A DNA stretch of 64,000 bases, from the NCBI RefSeq assembly GCF_958450345.1, contig NC_088780.1, positions 44,074,033 to 44,138,032 on the forward strand. Direction: 5' to 3'. Positions within the stretch are counted from its first letter, which is position 1. The number at the start of each line of letters is the position of its first letter. The notes below the pieces were generated by a model, which was given only the letters and a program-made list of their open reading frames with translations, was not told where the DNA came from and searched no databases. The stretch comes from Calliphora vicina (lineage: Eukaryota; Arthropoda; Insecta; Diptera; Calliphoridae). This document shows positions 12,845 through 24,184 of this stretch, in pieces. The position numbers and the translations under genes are program-made.

Positions 12845-13290
12845 TGTATAGAGGCAAGGGTTTTATGCGCTTGTGCTGATGTTTGTAACTGCCAAAAGTA
12901 TTACTCTAACGACTGGAGTATACCGATAAACTCACAATCACTTTCTTGGTCGATTTAACGATGTCCGTCCATATGCCCGGCTAACTGTCCATGTAAACTT
13001 GTGCTCAAAGTACAGATCTCAATTTTGAATATATTTTCTGCTCAAAGATGAAACCTATTGAAATTAGTAAAAATCGGTTCATTTTTTCACATAGCTGCCA
13101 TACAAATACCTTACCGAAATAGGTCACATATAAGGCCTCCTTCTAAAAATCACTTTAACAAGATGTAATCCAAATAAAATCCATCACAAATAAGTTTAAT
13201 TAATATACATACATACAAATCATGCCACTTAATTTCATGACGATTGGTCCATAATTAGTCGTAGCTCCCATATTTTTTGTAACATTTTAC
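12845..13290 (+). repeat. Dispersed repeat, subfamily A, degenerate copy
   Basis: Carries the head-side phrases AAGGGTTTTATGCGCTTGTG, TTAACGATGTCCGTCC and TGTAAACTTGTGC, then GACGATTGGTCCATAATTAG. All match, in order, the full copy at 31131-31883. The tail hairpin is missing. Confidence 0.65.
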
Positions 13291-13294
13291 ACCA

Positions 13295-14355
13295 AAAGGC
13301 TACAGTTCTTATACATCGTGAAAAAAATTTTCGGTTCTTGATAGAAATCAACAATTTTGCATCACAAACATTGTCTGTTCTCATATTTCCGTAACTATAG
13401 CAAAAATAGTTTTAGTTTATATTTAAGTTCACATTGCTTGTTTATTTCCATAAAATTCTGAAATCCATTGGACAACAAAGTTAATTCTCCGGTAAAGTTT
13501 TTTATTTATTAATTTGAATTTTTCCTTGTTAAGGAAACTTTAATATATAAAGCAAGAATCGGATTATTGACTCCAAGCTAACTGCTACTACTTTATGCGT
13601 CTAAAACATTGGTAGGCAAAAAGAGGCATTTAATTTGTGTGCTCTTTTGGATAAAGAATAAAATATCCACAACAACATCAAGAAACTGAATGAAATGTGT
13701 GTACTTTTATTCTCTATTACGCTCTTTTGTTCACATTCGGGTTGTTTGACGAAAATCATCGTAACCTGAACAATTTGAACGCCTACTACCATGGGTCTAA
13801 AATATGTTTCAAAAAATCTTTGTTTTAGTATCAAAATAGTAAAAAACTAAAATTTTTAAGGTACAAAGATTTATGAGCTATTGAAAGTGCTTAGACAAGT
13901 TCAGATTGCATTGATATGTTCACAAGAGTTGTTCAGCTTTACCGTACCTACAACTTTGCCAAATATTATTAGTGAAAAATTAGGAATCCCTGTAAGTTAT
14001 TCTAAAAAAGTGGAAAAAAATTGTTCCCTATAGTTTTTTCAAAAAAGGAAACGAAAAAATTATTTTGTTGCCAAAAAATGTAAACAAAATTTGTGTAGTC
14101 TTAGCTATATTATTGCCATATATAGTAAAGCGGTATCACCAAGTTTTTAATTAGCTGTTGGCCAAAAATTGATGACACCTTTTTTTGAGGGCCCACTGAT
14201 TTTCAGAAAATTACTACCCTTTGGTAGTAGAGTCGAACCTATACTGTTCAGTCCCTGCGTTTTCCCAAAAGTCTTTACTTGTTGCACAGTGTAATTAGCC
14301 TTTTGATATTTGAACATTCGAGAAAAAATTTGCATTTGCATATAAATATAAATTG
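13295..14355. other. AT-rich intronic sequence, nothing recognised
   Basis: No repeat phrase or coding signature found. Open frames of 60-120 residues on the minus strand at 14147-14585 are shadows of the reverse transcriptase scrap on the other strand. Confidence 0.4.
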
Positions 14356-14357
14356 TT

Positions 14358-14700
14358 GAATTCGCGAATGATGTGGCAGTAAAAGTCCAAGCTCGGAATC
14401 TAGAAGATGTGCAGATATACGCTGACGAGGCCATTAGAACCATCAAGAAATGTCTGGTAAAATTGAACCTCAAACTTGCAGAACAGAAAACAGAGGCCAT
14501 TTTGATAAGCAGCAGTCGTAACGATCAAAGTAGGAAGAAGCGAAATTGTTTCCATGGAAGCAATAAAATATCTGGGCGTGAACATTGATAACCGACTAAA
14601 TTTTAAACGGCATACTGAGTACTCATGCCAAAAGGCTACTAAAGTCGTGAATTCATTGGCCAGGATGATTACGAATATAGGAGGCCCAAGGCAAAGCCTT
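14358..14700 (+). pseudogene. Reverse transcriptase fragment of a non-LTR retrotransposon (R1/LOA-like)
   Basis: Frame 1 reads EFANDVAVKVQARNLEDV and continues with 'LKLAEQKTEAILISS'. It then shifts by one near 14525 to 'MEAIKYLGVNIDNRLNFKRH', and 'VVNSLARMITNIGGPRQS' follows. These are the catalytic palm box and the downstream thumb-side region of non-LTR reverse transcriptases; the 'LARM..NIGGPR' phrase is typical of R1-clade and related elements. The catalytic FADD is FAND, so one metal-binding Asp has become Asn. Both ends are truncated, and the frame is broken. It lies in the inferred long intron, opposite to the host gene's strand. Confidence 0.8.
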
Positions 14701-14759
14701 TTTTTATTTCGATAATTAATTTAATAATTAATTTTACATTTTGAAACAAATTTTCATAC

Positions 14760-14983
14760 GACTCAACATAGATACTATCATATGAAATTCAACATATCGT
14801 GTAGACACAACAATTGTATGCTAACTCATATGTTGAATTATCATTTGCTATGTTAAATTACACAAATTTGCTACTTTCAGCATATCGCGTAGACACCTAA
14901 CATATTGAATATGCTCTATTTGTTGTTATTTTTAAGCATATTCGTTAAAGCATACATTTGCTGATTCAACATATCGTGTAGAC
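14760..14983. repeat. Repeat with recurring TCAACATATCGTGTAGAC words
   Basis: The phrase (T)TCAACATATCGTGTAGAC occurs at about 14782 and 14966, with a variant, CAGCATATCGCGTAGACAC, near 14879 and inverted forms such as CATATGTTGAATT between. A hAT-type MITE has inserted into the last one and duplicated its TGTAGAC end. Confidence 0.45.
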
Positions 14984-15641
14984 CAGGGATGGCAAAATTG
15001 ATACAATTGTACTTTTTTTGGAACAATTTGATCTTAAAAAGTACAATGGTACACCAATGACTCATTTGGTACTTTTTGAAAATTTATTTCACAATTAATA
15101 TATTAAAACCAATTTACGAATTTATGTTCTCTATCATTATACCAAAATATTAAAAATAAATTTTTTAAAATTATACTTATGAGTTTTTGAAATAATGAAG
15201 AAATAGCGGCAATTGACTAGTCTTGTCACACTCGTAATATTAAGTGTTTTTCAAACCAAAAAGTATATAAACAAATTTAAGCCATTATTTTCTGCTGAAT
15301 ATGAATATCCATAGAATTTGTAATTCTTAATGACATAATTTTTCTGCAGTGGCTAAAAAATGTTGGATGGGTGACAAAAATTCGATAATTTAAACTACGA
15401 TGCTTCATTATCAACTGAATATCTGTTGCTAAAACCAAAAGAATGAATGGATGTAATGGAATCGATCCAAATTTATTCATTTGTTCATTGTAACTTTAAA
15501 AAAAATCCCGAAATTTCACTGGAATTTTAAAAAAAAAAAATTCCGTGGAGGAACCCTAGTTTTGGTACAATTACAGTCGAAAATGTAAAGTAATTTCTGA
15601 TGCTGATTGGTACAATTTTTAAATTCCATTTGTCATCCCTG
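14984..15641. mobile_element. Non-autonomous hAT element (MITE), 658 bp
   Basis: Left end CAGGGATGGCAAAATTG and right end, reverse-complemented, CAGGGATGACAAATGG: a hAT-type terminal inverted repeat. Flanks are GTGTAGAC (14976-14983) and ATGTAGAC (15642-15649), an 8-bp target duplication with one difference, fitting the nTnnnnAn preference of Ac-type hATs. Subterminal TGGTAC/TTGGTACAATT words recur inside. No transposase is encoded; mobilisation would need one in trans. Confidence 0.8.
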
Positions 15642-15649
15642 ATGTAGAC

Positions 15650-17450
15650 TAAGTATAAGACTATATTTATAAAAATTGAACAATTAGTTATAAAATGTAC
15701 ACAAAAACATAAATACATTCTACGATTTATTTGTTTTAATATTTAAAAAATTTATTAAAAAATATTAACTTTGGACCTAAAGCGAATTTTGAAATACTGG
15801 AAAAACTTAATGGCCAATTTTTAATCGAATTTAGAAGAGTAAAGGTAAAAATATTTTTTTTTAACGAAATTTTTCGTCTTGTCCCTAAATGAATAATAAT
15901 TTTATGTAAAGTATTAAGAAAGTCATGATAACCTACACATTAATTTAGTTTGGTTAAAAAAGTCAAATTATGGACAAAATTTTTTTTCCCTTTGAAAATT
16001 CATATGTAAATTCCATAGAATTTCATGGTTACCAAACGAATTATAAATTTAGCATACTCGTTGGGCCGTCACAAAATTTTACTTCCATAAAATGAAAAGT
16101 TATTTTTAAAATACCAAAATGTAGTAGCATTTATGAATATATGACACGAATTCTATAAAAGTTACATTTATGTATGGATCTACTATATGCTAGATATGTA
16201 CTCGTATATATGTATATATAAAACATACCACATCCATTCAAGCATATAGAACTGGGTTAGTAGTATCAGTCATGTACTTACATATTGTACATTCATAAAA
16301 AGAGCACATACAGATAAACATTTCAACAAAAAAAAATAAATAAAAAATTTGTTAATTGAATGAGCATATGAAAAGTGAGAAAGAAGTCTACTCAAAAAGT
16401 TTCAGGTTTAAACAAATTTATGCTTGTATGCAGGCTGCATAAATTAAGTTCAAATATTTTCGTTTATATCTTTTTAATTTTTTTTCAATTTCTGTTAGTA
16501 CGGTTCTTTAGACCATATTTAAGCATTAGTTGCAGTTCGTGTGTTCAACCAAAAAAAAAAGTTGGTTGTCACAACTTCTTTTTCTTATGGACAAGAGTGT
16601 TGTGTTGTGTTATGCTGTTAACGTCGCTGTTGATGTAAAGAAACTGTTGCTTAGACATTTATTCTGTTAACTTTTCATTCAACATTGTATTTGTTTTGTT
16701 TGTTTATTTTTTTTTTTTCAAAAGAGCTTGTCATGACCTATATGCCACTTAATAATCAGGTGTTGAATTTTTGTTTGTCTTTGGAAATTCTTAACTTTCT
16801 ATTTCGTTTTATTTGTGTTTTGTATTCAATATGTTAATTGATTATCATATTTTTTTGGAGAAACTTTTTAGAAAATATTTATTTTTTATTATTAAATACC
16901 AACGAGGTATGTGTATGGTTTGTTAACGTTCTTAATTTGACAGTTAATTGAAATAGTAAATAAGTTTTGCTTTTAGTGAACAATTTTCAATGTAATTGTA
17001 GTATATAAAGTGGTAAGTCTGATATTTATTTTACAGTTTTAACAGAAATTAGTCAGAAATTCAAATTAATTTCATTTGTTCGATTCTGTTCAGAATACAT
17101 AAATGCTCTGAAATTTTAATGTTTTATTACATCATTCATTTCACCGTACATCACAAACAAATTGATCTGAGGTCTTCCGATTTTGATCATATTCTGTAAA
17201 CGCATACTCTTTAGAGTTGTTTGGAAATTTTTTATTTTTATTGCTTTTAATTTCGAAAATTATTTTTTTTATTACATATTTCTTAATATTCGACACCATG
17301 CCAAAATCGATTTTATTTTTAAATTTATATGTACAAAAAAAATCAAAAAATAATATTGTTTTCTCTCAATTCCCCTTTTGGTTTATTTATTAAAAATAGA
17401 GAATGTGTTACAAAAAAAAATTATATTGAATGTTTTAAGATTCTATCCAA
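15650..17450. other. AT-rich intronic sequence, nothing recognised
   Basis: Poly-A/T tracts, a TATATGTATATATAAA tract near 16210 and short frames. I see no terminal repeats or coding signature. Confidence 0.4.
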
Positions 17451-17456
17451 ATGAAC

Positions 17457-18045
17457 AATTCGCACTCGTTCAACAATACTGTATTAACTCAAAATTTTAA
17501 AATGTTCAGTAGAGAGCAAAAACTGTTTGTGATTATATTTTAAGAGAATTTGAAAATGCGAATACATCATATTAAGCATATTCCATTTGAAAACATATTT
17601 ACATTGTTTTTCTTTAAAATTTTTGCAAAATAAATCTATTTTTTGAGTTAATACCATTTTTCTGAAACTTCTCAATATTTTTTTTGTATTACTTTATCAA
17701 CAAAACGGTATCAACTCAAAATACAACCAAATTTAAATAAAACAATTTGATTATTCTTAACTTGAATAAAGGCTCAATTCAAAATAATACATTTTTTCAT
17801 GAAAATATACAATGCATTTCTATTTAAATTTTTGTTTTAACTCAAAATAATACCTTTTTGTTGATACAAGGTAGGTACTAATTATCACGAAAATGGTCTT
17901 AAATTTTTTTTCGATATGAAAGTGTAATCGGAATACGTTGAAATTTTTACAGTAGATAGATATTGATGGTGTTAGTTGATTTCTTGCAAAATGTGAATTT
18001 TTAAAAATTTTGAGTTAATACAGTATTGTTGAACGAGTGCGAATT
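17457..18045. mobile_element. MITE with about 45-bp terminal inverted repeats, 589 bp
   Basis: The left end, AATTCGCACTCGTTCAACAA followed by TACTGTATTAACTCAAAATT, is mirrored exactly at the right end (18005-18045) through about 41 bp, after which poly-A length differs. Inside, the word AACTCAAAATA(A)TACC recurs on both strands near 17700-17860. No target duplication is clear and no transposase is encoded. The near-perfect repeats suggest a fairly recent insertion. Confidence 0.8.
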
Positions 18046-18049
18046 CTTT

Positions 18050-18820
18050 TTATGCTTTCAGTATAGTTCTTGTATTATTGTTGTGGTACATATTTTTGAG
18101 AGTTTTTTTAGTACAAGGATTTCATGTAATATTACTACTATAAAGTAACTCATTTTTCATGTAAAGTTACGGAAAATGTGTAAATTTAGGCTTAATATGT
18201 CTATCAAAGGGAATTACATACTTTTTTCTGTTCATATACATACAAAATGTAGAATTTTGAATGTTGTTTTATGAAAAACATTTTATGAATATAGTGCGCA
18301 AAATGTAAGTTTTAAACACGATGTGTGTAATGGTACTTACTATCAACTGGTAATATAAAAGTTGTCAAAATTTTGTTTTTTTTTTAAATAATAAAAACTT
18401 CCAAATTTTTACAATAATATCTATTCATTGTTAAATAATTTAATAATAATTCCAATGATAGGTACTTTTTGGAATTTTTTTTACAAATTGATGTTTTGAT
18501 ATTTTTATATTTGGCTTGAAATCTTCTAAAATCTTCTTGTGCGTGTTGGTGTTTGTCTAAGCTATGATATTTTTACAATTACATTTTGTGTGTCTGCAAT
18601 TCTCATTTGGTCTATATATTAATGTAATATATTTAAATTTCCTAATATTTTAATTTGGAATTTAGTACCTTTAAACTAAAACCTGTTAAAATAAAAACTT
18701 TTATTTCCAAAAATAAATTACAATATGATTTCATTGGATCATAATATGATTACTTTAGGTCATATTATGATTGATTTGATTGATTTTATGATACTAATAA
18801 TCATAGACAACAACTAGATA
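18050..18820. other. AT-rich intronic sequence, nothing recognised
   Basis: Between 18710 and 18800 the word ATCATAATATGATT repeats imperfectly. Otherwise nothing is identifiable. Confidence 0.4.
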
Positions 18821-18825
18821 GGTAA

Positions 18826-18885
18826 CTGAGAGCCAAAAACCTAAGTCTGTTGTCAAAAACCTAATTCATGAGAATGTATTGCATG
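18826..18885. repeat. Repeat terminus shared with 11.55 kb and 40.26 kb
   Basis: CCAAAAACCTAAGTCTGTTG then TCAAAAACC here is found reverse-complemented at 40256-40290, and in worn form at 11548. TTGCATGTATTTTGTTATTG follows here, and GCATGTATTTTGTTATTG also precedes the 40256 copy in the same orientation, so the pieces are rearranged relative to each other. Confidence 0.5.
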
Positions 18886-19059
18886 TATTTTGTTATTGTA
18901 TCACCCGTATGTGTGAAAAGAGAGTAATTTTTCCATATATATTACTCTTTCCTTCTGTTCTATGTGTTTATTCTATGCTAATAATGATCATAATATTTTT
19001 GGACTACAATCGTAAATCTTATCATAATATGTTGCTCTTGGAATGTGTTTACCACAACC

Positions 19060-19540
19060 ATGTTTTTTCTCTGTGTGTCAGATTTGTGACAATTGAGCGA
19101 TTGGCAAAAGCAGTAAAGAATCAAGGAATTACATTACCAGAGGAGTTAAAGAAAAAAAAGTTGAATTTATTGAAGTACTATATGAAAATAATGTCTAATA
19201 AGCAAATGTAACACTAATGCAATTTCTCATGAAAAAGGTAGTAACTAAAAAAAAACAAGATTATTTTAAATTATGATATTCAACTGCGTAGGAGAGCGCA
19301 TAACTGGGGCTAATATAATTGCAATGAAGTTTCTAACATTAACAGAAAAAATTAAGGATATACAAAACCGTGAAGGCATCCGAAAATTGCATTACCTCCC
19401 CTATGACGAATATTTGATATTAAGAGTAGCTCAAACTGCGTATTCATTGAAAAATTATATAATTTTACTTTGCTTTATATGTCATTTGATATCCATAAAA
19501 CATGTAATATTATGTAATTTTGAGTTGAATTTACTTGACT
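19060..19540 (+). pseudogene. Unrecognised coding-like fragment, possibly a worn SAP-type motif
   Basis: A good acceptor-like tract (TTTTTTCTCTGTGTGTCAG) precedes 'TIERLAKAVKNQGITLPEEL' and a Lys-rich run. A one-base shift there would read '..KKVEFIEVLYENNV', which together look like a short SAP-style helix-turn-helix. A second open frame follows at 19273-19542 with good codon texture but no motif I know. It could be a decayed DNA transposon. Identification is weak. Confidence 0.25.
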
Positions 19541-19549
19541 GAACAATAT

Positions 19550-20540
19550 GTCGCGTTACGAATGTCACTAAAGGTTATAAAACAAAAAGCAATACAAATA
19601 TTTCAACAAGACAATTGATTGCTATATTATTCCATATAAATTTTAAAAAATTTCTTTAATTAATTATATTACAGTTCTCTGATTTTTCTAGTGGCAGTCA
19701 AAAAGGAGTTTTATTTTTTTGTCTCGTTCGGGAAACCGCGTTTGGTGGTAATGTATTGAACACAACTAATCGACAAAACCTATATTTTTCACAAATCATA
19801 GTGCTACAAAATTATGCTATCGGAAAATGTAAAAAAAGAAAAAAAAAATATGCAGGGTAGCGTAGCCTAAATCTGGGCATTTTCAAGTGTTTTCTTGAAA
19901 ATATATTGATATTCTTTATCAGATTTTTAAGAAATTGAAGACAAATTTGTCGACAAATTTTAAATTCATTTTTGAAGTAAACATTTTTAATTAACCCTAA
20001 AATGCACTGGGTTAAAATTACAGAAAACATATCATATAATAAATTTTTAAATATTTTTAGTTATAAGTCTTTTTAGTTCAGATAAAATAAGAATACTTTA
20101 AAATGTTAAATATAATTATAAATATTAATAAGAAATATGGAAAACATTTGAAATTGTATTACATCAAATAAATTAAATTTACATATACTACAAATTTAAA
20201 AATTTCGAACATTAAATTTAAATCAACTATATTGGAACTTTTTTTCTTCAAACATGTAAGTAAGAGTTGGTGTCTTTTGTTTAATTATACATAATTTGTC
20301 CATTAACAATTTTGTTTAAAGTTTGTGTGTTAAATCTTTTGTTTTTGTAACAATAGTTAAAATTTCGATTTTGTTGTTGATATTTTTGATTTTTTTAGAA
20401 TACACACGTACGATTGAAAATATTTAAAATATGTATGTGTGCCCTTATATGACAATCACATTGAAAACTTTCTCTTTTAACCGTTAAACAATAATGAAAT
20501 TGTTATATTTTTTTCAACATAACAAATACATTTTTTTTTA
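19550..20540. other. AT-rich intronic sequence near the 5' splice site, nothing recognised
   Basis: No repeats or coding signature were detected. It directly follows the inferred first exon in transcription order, so regulatory content is plausible but not visible. Confidence 0.4.
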
Positions 20541-20548
20541 AATCTTAC

Positions 20549-20864
20549 CTGTTTGTTTTATTTTTACTTTTCTTTAAACAATTTGCTAAATTTATTTTTG
20601 ATAAATTATTTAAAAGTATTTTTGTCGTTATTTAATTAACTCTTTATTACACTTGACACTTGTTAACCCACTACACATTAAGCAAATTAACACACCTTAT
20701 TTCAATGTTAATAAATATTTTCTCTTTAGCACTACAAATTAATCTTGTGTGTGGTTTTTGTTTCTTTTGAAGTTGAAAACTAAAAATTTCTATTTTTCTT
20801 TACAAATATTTTTTTTTAGCTGGCTAATGGTATGTGTTGCCACTCGTATATCTTTCTTACAACT
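20549..20864 (-). other. Inferred non-coding first exon (5' UTR), 316 nt
   Basis: Runs from an Initiator A at 20864 to a consensus donor, AAACAG|GTAAG, at 20549. It is A-rich, as fly 5' UTRs often are, and has no long frame. One upstream ATG at 20678 opens a 16-codon frame. The splice partner is most simply the acceptor at 1660, which lands one base before the start codon of the secreted-protein gene. That link is inferred; the exon could instead serve another minus-strand gene. Confidence 0.5.
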
Positions 20865-20898
20865 GAAACTGCTATCGCCTTGAACTTGGCTTTATATA
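20861..20898 (-). promoter_or_regulatory. TATA box plus Initiator core promoter
   Basis: On the minus strand, CATATATAAAGCC (TATAAA first base at 20896) is followed by TTTCAGTTG. The Initiator match TCAGTT places +1 at 20864, so TATAAA starts at -32, the usual spacing for insect TATA/Inr promoters. Confidence 0.6.
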
Positions 20899-20899
20899 T

Positions 20900-22065
20900 G
20901 CTGACCTATTTTTTGCTCTAGTAAAGTTGTGTTTGATATAAACCAGCTCGAAGAAATGCAGAACCAACTATTTTATGTGCGAGTATTATAGTCTTAACTA
21001 ACTAATCTTGATCTTGTGGTTTGAACACACGCTCAACTAGACGTGCAACATGTTTGAGCTGAAATTCAGACGAAATCAAAGACATAAAACAACAGCACAA
21101 AGAAATGTTAACAACATGACGAAGGAAAAAGTGCATTGAACAACAGGTAGCAAGCAGTAATGCTTTGTGGCTGATGGTTTTACCACAAGGTCTTTTCTGG
21201 TTTTCTTTCTTTAGCTCATTTGCGAGCCAGCCAGCCAACCAGTCATGTTTGGGCAATAATAATGTGCATGTAAATCGTAACAACAACAATTTTGTTTTAT
21301 CTTTTTGTTTTTGCCTGTGCGAGTCTTTTGTACTGTTATAAAGTTGCGCGTGCGTAATTGCTTATAATGTGTTTATTTTAGTTACATTTACTAGATCTCC
21401 TTTTGTTTAGCTCTTGTTAATTTTCTTGCTAAAAATTCACTTATTGTTTATATTGCCAGTGATTCATCTACCTGTTGATGATGAGTTTGGAGCGATTGTG
21501 AAAACTACGAATTTTATATTGATGACTATTAAACAGTAACTTTTTTGAATTCGTTTTAATGCAAATGGTTAATTTTTATACATTTTTTCTTTAAGCATTT
21601 TTGACAATCCAACACCATCTAATCGGTTGCGTGTATCATGCAATTTGTTTTATTGTATAGAAAATTAAATTTTTCTTTTTTTTACTCTCACACAAAAGGT
21701 TTTGCTTATTGTAAGCATAATAACATTAAATTAAAAACTACATATAATTTCCAGTGGCGTTTAGTACCCAGCGGTGTATTGATAAAACTTAAACAATATA
21801 TTTTTTACGATATATCAATGATATTCAGAATTTATGGACACAATTACTAATGCCTGCTGACCATTTTTCCCCAATCGTATGTATTGTGCATAGTCATATT
21901 TTTAAAAATAAAACTTATCGTTGTATCGCTATTTTTGAAAAAAAAATATTAAAAATATGGTCATTACAAAAAGATCTAAAAAAGAAACTTTAGCAGATTT
22001 TTCTAATTATTTCTTTTGAAAAGCACAATGTATACGTTTGATTATACATTGGATTAAATTTTGTA
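20900..22065. other. Upstream region of the inferred promoter, nothing recognised
   Basis: This region is less uniformly AT-rich (CAGCCAGCCAACCAGTC near 21228) and has no identified repeat. It could hold regulatory sequence, but I see no defined site. The 95-residue frame at 21002-21289 lacks protein features. Confidence 0.4.
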
Positions 22066-22068
22066 TAT

Positions 22069-22164
22069 TGGGGATTTTATGTCAAGTGAACCAACTTTTG
22101 AAATTTCATCCCAATCGGAAGACATGGGTTTTAAAAATGTATTCACTTGACATGAAATCCCCCA
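22069..22164. repeat. 96-bp hairpin with about 24-bp stem
   Basis: TGGGGATTTTATGTCAAGTG at the left pairs with CACTTGACATGAAATCCCCC at the right, with one or two mismatches; about 45 bp lie between. It may be a tiny MITE or a solo foldback remnant. An isolated minus- or plus-strand transcript would fold strongly. Confidence 0.7.
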
Positions 22165-22231
22165 TAAGTATAACAGCAGTTTTCGAAAAGAAAAAATATG
22201 AAGTAAAAGGTATATAAAATTAATTATAATT

Positions 22232-23497
22232 AATTGTTTTTTTTTTGTTTATTATAATATTATTCCTGCCTTTAATTTCTAGGCCTTACAATATGTAAAT
22301 AAATCTTAAAACTAAACAATTATTGTTCTCTCAGTGGAGAATCATATTTGGAAAATTAGATGAGTGGTAAATCAGCTCTACGCAGCCTTGAGCTGTCTTG
22401 AGTTACTGTAAGTAGCCTTGCGAGCGGGTTCGGATGATGATATAATTTTGATAAATAAGCTTCACGAGTTTTTCTGAATTCATCTTTGACCAAGGGTAGA
22501 TCTAAGTCTCTGTGGATGTTCTCGTTTCTTATGTACCATGGAGCTCCCGTCATGGTTCTAAGAATTTTTTTGTGCCCTCTGTATAAGATCTATACTGGTA
22601 TTGCTTGCTGTTCCCCATAATTGGATTCCGTATGTCCAAATTGGTTTTAAGACTTTCTTATACAGGATGACTTTGCAGTCAAGGCTTAATTTCGATCGAT
22701 GGTGGATTAGCCAGTGTAAATTAGAAGCTTTTAGTTTCATCTGGAGCCGCTTGGCTTCTATGTGCCGACGCCAAGTAAGACGTCTATCTAAATGAATGCC
22801 AAGGTATGTAACGTGGTCAGATTGTGGGATGTTCACACTGTTTAGTGTTACTGGTGGACAATTTCCTCTCCTAAGTGAAAACGTTATGTGCTTGCTTTTG
22901 ATTCCGTTCACTTGTATTCTCCAATTTTTTAACCACGTCTCCACGTGCCTGAGATAATTATCAAGGTTTCTAGATGCTACATTTAGTCAACATGAGAACT
23001 ATGAATTGCAGTGTTATCTGCAAAGGTGGAAATGGTTAATTCTTCGGACTCGGGCAAGTCTGAGGTGTATAATAAGTACAGGGTTGGTCCTAGAACACTT
23101 CCCTGCGGTACACCAGCATTGATCGCATAGTCGCTTGTCACATAATCGCCGCATTTTATCCTAAACAAGCGATCCGATAGGTAAGAATCTAGTATTTTGT
23201 GAGTACTAGAAGGCAGTAGGCATTTAATCTTGTGTATTAGACCTTTATGCCATACCTTGTCAAAAGCCATCTAGAAACATCTAGAAATATTGCCGAACAT
23301 TACTTTTTTAGTTTGAAAGATTTTCGTATCTCTCCAGTTAGGCGGTTAACTTGCACAATTGTTCCATGATGTTTACGGAATCCGAATTGATGATCTGGGA
23401 TAATGTTGTGACTATTTAAGAATGTTAAAATTTTCCCTTGGATTATTCTCTCAAATAGTTTAGACAAACAAGGCAATAAGCTAATAGGTCTGTAGGA
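22232..23497 (-). pseudogene. 5'-truncated Jockey-clade LINE: reverse transcriptase and C-terminal region
   Basis: Reading leftwards from 23497: 'RPISLLPCLSKLFERI', 'FGFRKHHGT', 'AFDKVWHKGLIHKIK', 'AGVPQGSVLGPTLYLLY', 'STFADNTAI', 'VTYLGIHLDRRLTWRRH', 'LKPIWTYGIQLWGTA' and 'MTGAPWYIRNENIHRDL'. These are the palm, thumb and C-terminal blocks of Jockey-type ORF2 proteins, in the correct order. The 5' end starts inside the reverse transcriptase, as is usual for target-primed insertion. The 3' end is an A-rich tail with AATAAACAAAAAAAAA at about 22250-22237. Stops and frameshifts lie near 23265-23275, 22950-22980 and 22555. The catalytic FADD is FADN. Dead copy. Confidence 0.9.
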
Positions 23498-23499
23498 TT

Positions 23500-24180
23500 A
23501 ATATATTGTGGCCGTGCAACTTATCAAAATTTTAAACATAGTTAAGGGCTAATCAATGTTTTAATATATTTTTTTCATACAAATTAAATAAATTTTATCA
23601 TTTTTAAAATTTGATTAGTTACCTGAAATTATAAATATTTTAAATTTTATTTATTTTTATTTTAAAATGATTTTATATTTGAATTTATTTTATAATAACT
23701 ATATGCTAAAATATCACAATGTTTGATGAAATAAATTGTGAATATTTTTTTTATTTCTTAATATTTAATTCTTCGTTTAATTATAAACATTAATGAGTAG
23801 AACCAGCTGCTTTTCAATATATTACTTACAATAATATAGTTATAAACACTACCAAATATGGCAATTAATTTTCAGGATATATGCGAGGTATATAAGTCCT
23901 TAAGCAAATTTTTATAATTTGTAATTTAGTATTTATTAACTAATCTGGTCATTGCCTACGGTTGGCAAACTATTTAAAACTCTAAGGGCCATTGTTACAA
24001 TTTGCCGTTATAGTTAAAGGTAACTTTAAGCAATAGAAAAAGGTACACTTAAAGGTAACTTTAAACCCTAAATCAATTTAACGTAAATGAGCACATCATG
24101 TGCGAAAATAATCTTCTTTTAAACGTTTTACTTTAAATATCGCAACACAGTTGACAGACTTCTGAAATATTAAAAAACAA
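23500..24180. other. AT-rich sequence, one possible MITE-like end
   Basis: Around 23992-24030, GGCCATTGTTACAATTTGCC faintly resembles the terminal repeat of the element at 29980 (CGGCCATTTTCACAATG). No partner end was found. Otherwise nothing is recognised. Confidence 0.35.
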
Positions 24181-24184
24181 AGCT

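Larger units (their letters stand above)
1660..20548 (-). other. Inferred first intron (about 18.9 kb) of the secreted-protein gene
   Basis: Bounded by a strong minus-strand donor, CAG|GTAAG, at 20549/20548 and a strong acceptor, TTTCATTTCAG style, at 1660. Between them I see no other convincing minus-strand coding exon, only transposon-derived sequence and AT-rich filler. That both ends belong to one intron is inference from strand, splice strength and the acceptor sitting next to the start codon. Extra non-coding exons could lie inside. Confidence 0.45.

Noticed and set aside
21002..21289. 95-residue minus-strand frame upstream of the promoter
   Set aside because: No motif, no splice signals, and no protein-like periodicity.
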